Below are positions 1 through 5,767 of a stretch of 7,243 nucleotides of DNA, in pieces. Both the position numbers and the translations under genes were made by a program. The notes beneath the pieces were generated by a model that was not told the DNA's origin, did no database searches, and saw only the letters and a list, made by a program, of their open reading frames with translations. Every line of letters starts with the position of its first letter. Position 1 is the stretch's first letter. The DNA comes from Allomuricauda sp. (GTDB lineage Bacteria; Bacteroidota; Bacteroidia; Flavobacteriales; Flavobacteriaceae), in assembly GCA_028289745.1 (NCBI GenBank), contig JANQOD010000309.1, forward strand, positions 1 through 7,243, written 5' to 3'.

Positions 1-341
1 ATAACATTAGGGAAGTTTCTTTTGTATTGTCCAGTAATAATGCAATGATATCAGATGCATTGGGGCATCAGGATTTTTTAAAGATAAAGGGGTTAAAAAA
101 CTTCTACAATGAAGTACTGAGGCAAAAAGAATATTCTGAAGTGTTATGGCAGCAAGGTAATCGTCAATTTACACTTCTCTCCTATTATTTAAATACGAAA
201 ATAAAAGAATTGCAGCTTAAATTAAATAGTTTGGTTATCGATCAAATCAAAATAAGTGGCAAAATTTATAATAGACAGGAGAATGCATTTGATGAAATAT
301 ATACAGATTTGATTTGTGGCGAATACCTCAGTTTAAATTAA
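1..341 (+). CDS. 3' part of an unrecognised AT-rich gene (5' end outside window)
   Basis: The reading frame is open from position 3 to the TAA at 339-341 with no upstream stop. It is therefore best read as the C-terminal ~112 residues of a longer protein; a TTG at 27 could be a start, but nothing favours it. The product is hydrophilic, rich in Lys, Asn, Leu and Ile, with a probable helical stretch around the QFTLLSYYLNTKIKELQLKL region. There is no signal peptide, membrane segment or motif that I recognise. Base composition is clearly more AT-rich than the rest of the window (about 23-33% GC in sampled 60-bp lines, against about 42% in the phosphoesterase gene), which may mean a different history. 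Its last 9 bp overlap convergently with the Cys-rich small gene on the other strand. Function unknown. Confidence 0.6.
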   Translation, partial: NIREVSFVLSSNNAMISDALGHQDFLKIKGLKNFYNEVLRQKEYSEVLWQQGNRQFTLLSYYLNTKIKELQLKLNSLVIDQIKISGKIYNRQENAFDEIYTDLICGEYLSLN

Positions 342-470
342 AAACCAAAGGAAAGGGCCATGTGCCATACAAAGGCTTCTGTCGTCAAATTTAAATTGCC
401 TTAGAATAAACCGTTGGCAACAACCGCATTTGGTGCAGTCACAACTTTTGCATGAACAGTTTCGTTTCAT
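333..470 (-). CDS. putative Cys-rich metallothionein-like small protein (45 aa)
   Basis: An ATG at 470-468 opens a 45-codon frame ending at TAA 335-333. The N-terminal third contains CSCKSCDCTKCGCC (residues 5-18): seven cysteines in 14 residues, arranged as CxC and CC units, with an eighth Cys at 34 and a hydrophobic C-terminus (GPFLWFLI). Clustered CxC/CC with Lys, Ser and Asp between them is the hallmark of thiolate metal-cluster peptides such as metallothioneins, although it does not match the cyanobacterial SmtA or pseudomonad BmtA pattern that I know. The ATG is the only in-frame start, since a stop lies four codons upstream. It is on the same strand as the metal operon, 77 bp after the phosphoesterase stop, so it may be the last gene of that unit or have its own promoter. 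A plausible role is cytoplasmic Zn/Cu/Cd buffering. Family membership and expression are unproven. Confidence 0.55.
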   Translation of the reverse strand: MKRNCSCKSCDCTKCGCCQRFILRQFKFDDRSLCMAHGPFLWFLI

Positions 471-547
471 GGTCCGATGTATTTAGATGTATCAGGGAGA
501 TTCAAAAATGAATAAAAAGATACTGTTTTGGGCATGCTCTTTTTAAA

Positions 548-2413
548 TCACCTCAATACTATTTCATCGATAACGTTCAACGTATCGGGGTTGATCACCT
601 TCATTTTTACGGTTGGCCCATCCACATAAAAGAGACAGACCGCATTCTCAACACTAAAGGCTTTGGTATGTTCACTCCAGGGCAATACCTCTTGCGCATA
701 GTAAGGGGCACCTGCCGCACCATTATTGATTTGATAGATGGGTCTTGAGACGTTCAATTTTTCGTGGGGGTAATCGTCAGGATAAATGGTGACTTCTTCG
801 GTCAACTTCAAGCGATTGTAATTGTGCTCATCTCCGGTCAATATGGCCAATACCTTCTCACTTCTATTGATAAGAATATCGAGATACTGGTCGCGTCGCT
901 GTATAATTCCTTTTTCAAGTGGTTTACCCGCTACGAAAGAGCGTTTTTCATTATTGCCACTGTACCACATATCGTCTTTGCTGTGACCCCCGTTGGGAAA
1001 TGCAGGGGTATGTTGGGTCACGAATATATGGTCAATGGTCTCATCTGCTTCCAAAGAAGCGATGGTCTTTTCAAGCCATTTCAATTGATTGTCCATGATA
1101 TAGCCGTGCAGACCACCTGACGTAGCCGTATTTCTTGAGAGGCTTGGGGCATACCAATAGTCACTGTTCAATACCACGACCGCCACATTATCGTATCGGT
1201 AATGAAATACATTTTCTGCATACGATGGAAAATCGATGGTTGTAGAAGATGGATCATAGGTACTTCCATCCTCGCTTTTTAGGGTCGATACCGGATTTAC
1301 AAAAGCTTCTGCAAAGGCCATTTCAGCAGATTCGGTACTGAATGGAAATTTGTCGACAAACCCTCTTGTTCTTCCTGTGCTATCTTTAAAAATGTGGCCC
1401 AAAGCCTCATGATTTCCCATGCCCACTTGAAAGGGCATGTAATGCCAAAAAGGTTCCACTGCTTTTTTCCAATTCGTATATTGCAATTGGGTTTCGGCAT
1501 TTGTTCCCAAATAACCATTGATAAGATCACCACTAAATTGCATAAATGCAGCATTGTTCGCGTATGCGACCGCAGCAATTTTTTTCATGATGTAAGCATT
1601 GGCCCCATAGATCTTCCGTTCACCGCCTCCGGTAGCATGTCGACTATCACTGGTGTATGCAAAAACAAAGGGTGTCTTGCTTCCCGGTTTTGGGGCGGTG
1701 ATCAAATGGTATTGCTGCGTAAAACCATCATAGCTGACCGAATACACATACTTTGTTCCAGGGGCCAGATTAGCGACAGGTATCTCATGGTGCGTGCTTA
1801 AGGGGCTTTCAATGGTCTCCCCATTGATCTGCAAGCTGACGGCCACTGGCAAGGTGGTGTTGAGCCAAAGGGTCGCACTGGTATGGGTAAGCATGTTCAC
1901 AAAAGGTCCCTCATAAATGGAAGGCGCAACAGAGAAAGGACCACTACCCTTAAGGGATACCTCGCCATCATAAACCACCATGCCCGTTTCATCCATTAGA
2001 CGGTATCCGATCGAGAGCATTTGGTTCTTTTGCCAATCTACAAAATCATAAGGATACCTGAAGTCTCTTTTGATGTTGATCTCTACTTTGCCCGATTCCA
2101 AAGTTTTCACAAACCTAAAAACAGGAAGTGGGTGCGGTGCCTGCCCATATGGAATGAGCCCATAGGTAATGGTTCCCTCAAAATCTCCAAAATCCAATTC
2201 CACTCCTTCATCCGTTCCCCGTGCATTTCCGAACAACTGTTCAAGGCTGTAACGGGCATTGCTCTTAACTGCATAGTGGCGTTGGTCGCCCTCTTGAAGA
2301 TAAAGTCCGTTTTCGTCTTCCTTGATGTTGCTATAACTCTTCGGAATGTCTATGGTCTGGGCAATAATGATGTTCGCCGTTAGCGAAAAGAATAAAAGAA
2401 TGTCTTTTTTCAT
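548..2413 (-). CDS. secreted purple-acid-phosphatase-like metallophosphoesterase
   Basis: This 621-residue protein begins with a signal peptide (MKKDILLFFS..., probable cleavage near A18/Q19), so it acts in the periplasm or outside the cell. Residues ~20-160 form a beta-rich region I do not recognise. Residues ~163-240 resemble the fibronectin-III-like N-terminal domain of purple acid phosphatases. From ~248 on is a calcineurin-like phosphoesterase fold: motif I is TSDSR (D256), motif II SGDLINGY (D296), motif III GMGNHE (N334, H335), motif IV THQ-like context with H468, motif V TGDEHNYNR (D528, H530). Motif I has DxR where many relatives have DxH, and motif V has GDxH rather than GHxH. It should hydrolyse phosphomonoesters or diesters with a dinuclear metal centre; the substrate is unknown. 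No type IX secretion tail is evident. It starts 28 bp after the Fur-family gene on the same strand, with no hairpin between, so co-transcription is likely. Confidence 0.9.
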   Translation of the reverse strand: MKKDILLFFSLTANIIIAQTIDIPKSYSNIKEDENGLYLQEGDQRHYAVKSNARYSLEQLFGNARGTDEGVELDFGDFEGTITYGLIPYGQAPHPLPVFRFVKTLESGKVEINIKRDFRYPYDFVDWQKNQMLSIGYRLMDETGMVVYDGEVSLKGSGPFSVAPSIYEGPFVNMLTHTSATLWLNTTLPVAVSLQINGETIESPLSTHHEIPVANLAPGTKYVYSVSYDGFTQQYHLITAPKPGSKTPFVFAYTSDSRHATGGGERKIYGANAYIMKKIAAVAYANNAAFMQFSGDLINGYLGTNAETQLQYTNWKKAVEPFWHYMPFQVGMGNHEALGHIFKDSTGRTRGFVDKFPFSTESAEMAFAEAFVNPVSTLKSEDGSTYDPSSTTIDFPSYAENVFHYRYDNVAVVVLNSDYWYAPSLSRNTATSGGLHGYIMDNQLKWLEKTIASLEADETIDHIFVTQHTPAFPNGGHSKDDMWYSGNNEKRSFVAGKPLEKGIIQRRDQYLDILINRSEKVLAILTGDEHNYNRLKLTEEVTIYPDDYPHEKLNVSRPIYQINNGAAGAPYYAQEVLPWSEHTKAFSVENAVCLFYVDGPTVKMKVINPDTLNVIDEIVLR

Positions 2414-2441
2414 GATATATTGATATTAATTGGGCAAATTT

Positions 2442-2846
2442 TCAACAGTCAGCGCAAATACCCCTGACTATGGTCTGCACCATATTTGTTCTAAATCCTT
2501 TTGGAATGTCTATTTGAAGGGGTGCCCGCCCTTCCATACAATACACCGTTTCACAACATTCACATACAAAATGAGCGTGTTCGTTGCCTTGTGTAGGAGA
2601 TGCACCAAAGGCATATTTGGCTACCCCTGAAAGATCGTTAATACGATGAATGATACCTGCCTGCTCAAAGCTTGTCAAGTTTCGGTACAGGGTAGATTTA
2701 TCGACTTCCTTGACCAATGCCGCTTGCAGGTCATTATATGATTGGGCATGTTCGATATTGACAAAGTGACGGGCCAAGGCCATACGCACCTTGGTTTTTT
2801 TCAATCCTTTTTCTTCCAAAAGTTGTTCGTAGTCTTCTTTTTTCAT
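2442..2846 (-). CDS. Fur-family metal-responsive repressor, probably Zur-like
   Basis: This 134-residue protein has normal Fur-family length. An N-terminal winged helix carries the recognition-helix stretch DKSTLYRNLTSFEQAGIIHR (residues 49-68). The dimerisation/metal domain starts at EHAHF (H90, H92) and contains CECC (C95, C98) plus C-terminal CADC (C131, C134); together these form the expected structural Zn(Cys)4 site. H33, H90 and H92 are candidate regulatory metal ligands. Extra cysteines C97 and C103 are present. Assignment to Zur rather than Fur or PerR rests on context: a His-rich ABC permease, a MerC protein and secreted Cys proteins, with no heme, siderophore or peroxide genes. It sits 10 bp after the second CFFCG gene. 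The palindrome at 5658-5678 at the operon head has the 7-1-7-type symmetry expected for this family, implying autoregulation. The Fur family is certain; the metal is inferred. Confidence 0.92.
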   Translation of the reverse strand: MKKEDYEQLLEEKGLKKTKVRMALARHFVNIEHAQSYNDLQAALVKEVDKSTLYRNLTSFEQAGIIHRINDLSGVAKYAFGASPTQGNEHAHFVCECCETVYCMEGRAPLQIDIPKGFRTNMVQTIVRGICADC

Positions 2847-2856
2847 GATTACGGCA

Positions 2857-3294
2857 CTATTTTAAACGTAAGGCATCTGCGTTTTCAATTCTATAATAGC
2901 AGGCATTCGGATCATTCTCGTTCAGGTAAAACGTTCCCTCTACAGAGAGCAGTTCATCCATCACAAAAGACGGCTTTTTGGCGAAATGCACATCCATCAA
3001 GGTTTCGGGCCCACCATTACCGCAAAAAAAACAGGAAGCCATAGGGTTTCTTGAGAGAATATATACAGATTGTTTGCCGTCCAAGACCAATATGTACCCG
3101 ACAATGGTGACTTGCTTTCCTTGCAGAGCTTTTATTTCAGGTGAAAAGGTCGCTTTTTGAAAACCTGGAAAAATAGCCTCGGGTGAGGGCCGTTGCCAAG
3201 AGATTCCCTCTGTTAGATCTGACCATCGCAGAACAGTCTGTCCCTGGACAACCGTTCCTATCCAGAACAATGCTATCAAAAGAAAAAATCTCAT
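2857..3294 (-). CDS. secreted CFFCG-motif protein, copy 2 (DUF3299-like, putative metal-handling)
   Basis: This 145-residue protein has an N-terminal signal peptide (hydrophobic residues 3-16, likely cleavage after VVQG, leaving Gln19). The mature part contains LQGKQVTIVGYILVL (~58-71), then SRNPMASCFFCGNGGPET (81-98, C88 and C91), and a late Cys in NACYYRIENA (C132). The layout, a GK-V-I-x-GY strand followed by a Cys motif and an extended beta region, recalls DUF3299 proteins found beside Zur-controlled ABC transporters in Pseudomonas and Vibrio. That relation is from memory and tentative. It is a clear paralogue of the gene immediately upstream (4-bp gap), sharing NPMASCFFCG and GPET at equivalent positions. 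The likely role is a periplasmic metal-binding or chaperone partner of the ABC permease. C88/C91 could be metal ligands or a redox pair; the sequence cannot decide. Confidence 0.85.
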   Translation of the reverse strand: MRFFLLIALFWIGTVVQGQTVLRWSDLTEGISWQRPSPEAIFPGFQKATFSPEIKALQGKQVTIVGYILVLDGKQSVYILSRNPMASCFFCGNGGPETLMDVHFAKKPSFVMDELLSVEGTFYLNENDPNACYYRIENADALRLK

Positions 3295-3298
3295 TTCT

Positions 3299-3739
3299 TC
3301 AATTCACTAATCGGCCCGTGGCCTTTTTTAAGATATAGTTGCAATGATCGACATTGTTGGCGTTCAATTCAAGTATGCCCATGACCTCGACAATTTGATC
3401 GGTCTTAAAGGGTGGGGTTTCCTTAAAATTGACCTCGATAATGGTTTCAGGCCCTGCTGCCCCACAGAAAAAGCAAGAAGCCATGGGGTTTTGGGATACC
3501 AAAAACACATCACCACTGCCTGAAATATCCAGAAAATATCCCTTGATACTGATTTGTTTCCCTCTGTAAGACTGTATTTTTTCACCGAACTTTGGCATCA
3601 AGAAATGAACATCGTACTTTTTGTTGTAGACCGGCTCAAAATTTACATCTGCAAACTCTTTCCATGTCAATTCTACTTGGGCAGAAAGACTTTGCCCACA
3701 TAAAAGTACGAACAAAAGAAAAAATAATGGGTTACGCAT
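3299..3739 (-). CDS. secreted CFFCG-motif protein, copy 1 (DUF3299-like, putative metal-handling)
   Basis: This 146-residue protein has a clear signal peptide (MRNPLFFLLFVLLCGQSLSA, cleavage before Q21). The mature chain has YRGKQISIKGYFLDI (58-72), the signature NPMASCFFCGAAGPET (84-99, C89 and C92) and a C-terminal Cys at 133 (DHCNY). Aligned by eye with the next gene, conservation covers the GKQ-x-x-x-x-GY block, the whole CFFCG/GPET block, the LN-x-N segment before the last Cys, and the final A-x-x-L tail, so the pair arose by tandem duplication and then diverged strongly. Its ATG lies inside the permease 3' end (8-bp overlap), indicating translational coupling and a functional tie to the transporter. 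It is probably periplasmic. The biochemical function is unknown; metal binding through the CxxC is inference. Confidence 0.85.
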   Translation of the reverse strand: MRNPLFFLLFVLLCGQSLSAQVELTWKEFADVNFEPVYNKKYDVHFLMPKFGEKIQSYRGKQISIKGYFLDISGSGDVFLVSQNPMASCFFCGAAGPETIIEVNFKETPPFKTDQIVEVMGILELNANNVDHCNYILKKATGRLVN

Positions 3740-5003
3740 CTGATAACGTTTTAGCTACATTTAATTTGAAAATTGAGCGAGATGCCAACAAAGAGGCTAT
3801 TGTGGCCAGCACCAATATGAGCCCTAACAGAAAAAGTTCAATCTTATCAGGGCCAGTTATTTGCAAAGCATATCCGTATGAAGCTTGCGTGTATTGCGAA
3901 ACGCCCCATATTGCCAATCGACCGAAAAGCCATCCCAGAACAAATCCAATAAGCGCCAAAAATAGGCCTTCCAAAAGTGCCAATCGAAGAAGTTGTCGGG
4001 TGCGAAGACCATAGGTTCTCAATAAGGCGAGTTCTTGTCTTCTTTCTCGTATGGTCTTCAAAAGACTGATAAAGATGCTCAATCCAGAAACCAGTAGAAT
4101 GGCCAATGCGATGCCATTTATGGTCTGTACTCCCGAACCTAGCAGCCCCATCAATCGTTGTACCTCAAAACCTGGCAAAGCGGCCTGCATGGAGGTGTTC
4201 TCGTTGATGAACCTAGGAAGTTGAACCATACCCAACGGACTCTTGAACTTGACCAGCAAAGAGGTAATTTCTTTTTCCTCATCGTGTTCTTCCAAAGTCT
4301 CTCCTTCTTCTTCAAGAGGGTCGTCCCCATCATGATGGTCCCCTTTCTCGTGATGATCGTCTTCTTCATGGTGGTCTTCTTCTCCATGATCATGCGCTTC
4401 CCAGATACTTTCAAGGTTGGTGATCAATAATTGATCGACCACTGTTCCCGTAGGCTTCAAAATTCCCCTTACGGTATAAGGATGTTCGTCGTGTGCTTCA
4501 ACATCTGAAGCGGCCAACCCGTGTGAGCTTATAAAGTGGTCTCCAATTTTTAAGTCCAAACGTCGGGCAACGTTGCTCCCAATAACCACTTCAAAAGACT
4601 TTTCATACAATTCTCCTTCCGATAATTGGGCGTTGTAATGGTCGAGATACCCGGTTTCTGTGCCCAAAATCCGGAAACCTTTGTAGTTGTCTCCATAAGA
4701 GACGGGAATGGCCGTTTGTACGAAAGGATGCTTTTGCAGCATGCTGGTTTCCTTCAACTTAATATTGCCAGTGGGCACATCTATATGCAGTACAGAAGAC
4801 AACACGAGTTGTAGGGGACTTCCCTTGGCACCCACCACCATATCAAAGGGGGCGATGTTCTTGTTCAATTGTCCGCCCAACTGCCGACTGAGCTGCAGGG
4901 CAAAAGTGACCAACGAAACACTCAACGACAACAACAGCAGGCTCAACAGTAGATTGAGCGGTTTTGAAACCATATTTCTAAATGCGAGGTAGCCCAGTTT
5001 CAT
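3732..5003 (-). CDS. FtsX/MacB-like ABC permease with His-rich extracytoplasmic loop
   Basis: This 423-residue integral membrane protein has the MacB/LolC-E arrangement: TM1 at ~15-37, a large extracytoplasmic domain of ~250 residues, then TM2 ~290-317, TM3 ~340-365 and TM4 ~385-407. The cytoplasmic stretch after TM2, KTIRERRQELALLRTYGLR (316-334), is the usual FtsX-family coupling segment for the ATPase. An insertion at ~204-240 carries nine His with many Asp/Glu; more His occur at 161, 171 and 174. Such a loop is typical of Zn-handling proteins. Transporters of this family usually move lipoproteins or drugs, or transmit mechanical work, rather than importing ions directly, so its role in metal handling could be to act on periplasmic or outer-membrane partners. 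Its ATG overlaps the ATPase stop by 4 bp (ATGA), so the two are made together. Confidence 0.92.
   Translation of the reverse strand: MKLGYLAFRNMVSKPLNLLLSLLLLSLSVSLVTFALQLSRQLGGQLNKNIAPFDMVVGAKGSPLQLVLSSVLHIDVPTGNIKLKETSMLQKHPFVQTAIPVSYGDNYKGFRILGTETGYLDHYNAQLSEGELYEKSFEVVIGSNVARRLDLKIGDHFISSHGLAASDVEAHDEHPYTVRGILKPTGTVVDQLLITNLESIWEAHDHGEEDHHEEDDHHEKGDHHDGDDPLEEEGETLEEHDEEKEITSLLVKFKSPLGMVQLPRFINENTSMQAALPGFEVQRLMGLLGSGVQTINGIALAILLVSGLSIFISLLKTIRERRQELALLRTYGLRTRQLLRLALLEGLFLALIGFVLGWLFGRLAIWGVSQYTQASYGYALQITGPDKIELFLLGLILVLATIASLLASRSIFKLNVAKTLSDA
4284..4394 (-). other. region encoding His/Asp/Glu-rich loop of the permease
   Basis: Residues 204-240 of the permease. The DNA is built of irregular GAA/GAC/CAT/CAC codons giving HDH, three DHH-type units and long acidic runs. 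Nine His in 37 residues is far above background. The repeats are imperfect at DNA level, so this is a degenerate low-complexity tract rather than a recent tandem array. By analogy with His-rich loops of ZIP, ZnuA and ZrgA proteins it probably captures or senses Zn2+ on the periplasmic side. Confidence 0.85.
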
Positions 5004-5626
5004 AGTATGACCTGATTTTTAAAATGGGACATTACCCGCAGGTCATGCGTAATGATCAACAGGCTGCTCTTACAGATTTCAGCCTCTTCCTTGAGCAGGT
5101 CGATGACCTTTGTACAGTTCGCATCGTCTAGGTTCGAGGTGGGCTCATCGGCAAAAATGATCTTGGGTCTGTGGATCAACCCCAACGCAATCGAAAGTCG
5201 CTGCTGCTGCCCTTGGCTCAATGCGGTGACTTTCTTGTTTAGGTGTTCGGTCAGACCTAACCTCTCTGTAAGTTCATGTTTTCTTTGCTTGTCATTCGAG
5301 TCTTTGGGGAAACTCTGCCGTAGGCGAAGATTATCGGAAACATTCAGGGACCTGATAAAATAATAGCGCTGAAAGACGAGACCGATATGCTCTCCCCGAA
5401 ATCTATCCATCTCGTTACGGCTCAGGGAATTCAGCTCCGTTCCGGCGATGGACACCGTACCGCGCAATGGCGGCAAAAGGCCCGCCATAAGATACAAAAG
5501 GGTGGTCTTGCCCACACCTGATGGCCCTATCACCAGCAAGTGTTCCCCAGGAGTGAGTTCAATATCGGGGAACGCCAGCTCTTGTTCATTTTCGTAAGCA
5601 TATGCAAGATTCGATGTGTTGACCAT
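5000..5626 (-). CDS. ABC transporter ATP-binding protein (LolD/MacB type)
   Basis: The product is 208 residues from the ATG at 5626. Walker A is GPSGVGKTT (34-42), the Q-loop VFQ (Q86), the signature LSQGQQQR (136-143), Walker B IIFADEP (156-162, catalytic E161) and the H-loop ITHD (H194). Length and the LSQGQQQR/ADEPTSNLD pattern fit the LolD/MacB group that pairs with FtsX-like permeases, exactly the neighbour encoded next with a 4-bp overlap. I chose 5626 rather than the in-frame ATG at 5659. The shorter protein starts at the normal position for this family, and the longer start would lie inside the palindromic operator and upstream of the best -7 element. It is the first gene of the metal operon and powers the transporter from the cytoplasm. 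Confidence 0.93.
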   Translation of the reverse strand: MVNTSNLAYAYENEQELAFPDIELTPGEHLLVIGPSGVGKTTLLYLMAGLLPPLRGTVSIAGTELNSLSRNEMDRFRGEHIGLVFQRYYFIRSLNVSDNLRLRQSFPKDSNDKQRKHELTERLGLTEHLNKKVTALSQGQQQRLSIALGLIHRPKIIFADEPTSNLDDANCTKVIDLLKEEAEICKSSLLIITHDLRVMSHFKNQVIL

Positions 5627-5639
5627 CTGAATATTTTTA

Positions 5640-5647
5640 CAAAAATA
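5640..5647 (-). promoter_or_regulatory. candidate -7 element of the ABC/Fur operon promoter
   Basis: On the minus strand this reads TATTTTTG, an exact match to the Bacteroidota TAnnTTTG consensus. No good TTG -33 element is seen at the usual distance; that region is occupied by the palindrome at 5658-5678. A transcript would begin only a few nucleotides before the ATG at 5626, so the leader would be very short. The T-rich context makes chance matches easier. Confidence 0.45.
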
Positions 5648-5657
5648 AAATAAATAC

Positions 5658-5678
5658 AAATGCGACTTAGTCGCATTT
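5658..5678. promoter_or_regulatory. perfect 10-1-10 inverted repeat, probable Fur/Zur operator
   Basis: Half-site AAATGCGACT, one central T, then the exact reverse complement of the half-site. All ten base pairs match and symmetry stops at the next position on each side. The central ATGCGACTTAGTCGCAT contains the 7-1-7 symmetry typical of Fur-family boxes. It lies between two divergent promoters, covering or abutting the -33 region of both, and the operon it precedes encodes a Fur-family regulator. Identity as that protein's operator is inference from this arrangement. Confidence 0.75.
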
Positions 5679-5702
5679 TAAAATTTGCAGTACCTTTGGC
5701 AA

Positions 5703-5710
5703 TAATTTTG
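5703..5710 (+). promoter_or_regulatory. candidate -7 element of the merC-like gene promoter
   Basis: TAATTTTG matches TAnnTTTG exactly. A TTG occurs at 5685-5687, but the 15-nt spacing is shorter than the usual 17-23. The palindrome ends 24 bp upstream, close to where the -33 region would be. Transcription would give a leader of roughly 50 nt before the ATG at 5768. Confidence 0.5.
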
Positions 5711-5767
5711 AACGGCCGGTTGTGACCATATTTCGTTCTGTTAAAACGCAACTTTAAACCTTGGTCC

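Noticed and set aside
360..404. + strand 14-codon frame starting ATG at 360 after AAAGG, product beginning MCHTKAS
   Set aside because: Very short, and it overlaps the Cys-rich gene on the opposite strand, which explains the sequence better.
503..510. CATTTTTG on the minus strand as a private -7 element for the Cys-rich gene
   Set aside because: The first consensus base is wrong and no -33 element is seen; too weak to list as a promoter.
508..546. 12-codon + strand frame MNKKILFWACSF with an AGGGAGA ribosome-binding-like sequence
   Set aside because: Too short to support as a gene. Kept only as a possible truncated remnant in the findings.
480..547. Possible terminator after the phosphoesterase: AAAAAGA/TCTTTTT with a 16-nt loop, and a 5-bp ATTCA/TGAAT hairpin on the minus strand
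   Set aside because: Stems are short and AT-only, so they do not support an intrinsic terminator; read-through into the Cys-rich gene remains possible.
548..640. Type IX secretion C-terminal domain on the phosphoesterase
   Set aside because: The C-terminus (MKVINPDTLNVIDEIVLR) lacks a recognisable T9SS tail and appears to be the end of the catalytic domain.
1394..1801. 135-codon + strand frame inside the phosphoesterase gene
   Set aside because: Antisense shadow. The minus strand encodes conserved phosphoesterase motifs through the whole stretch.
3592..4014. 140-codon + strand frame across the permease 3' end and the first CFFCG gene
   Set aside because: Product has no family character and runs antisense to two well-supported genes.
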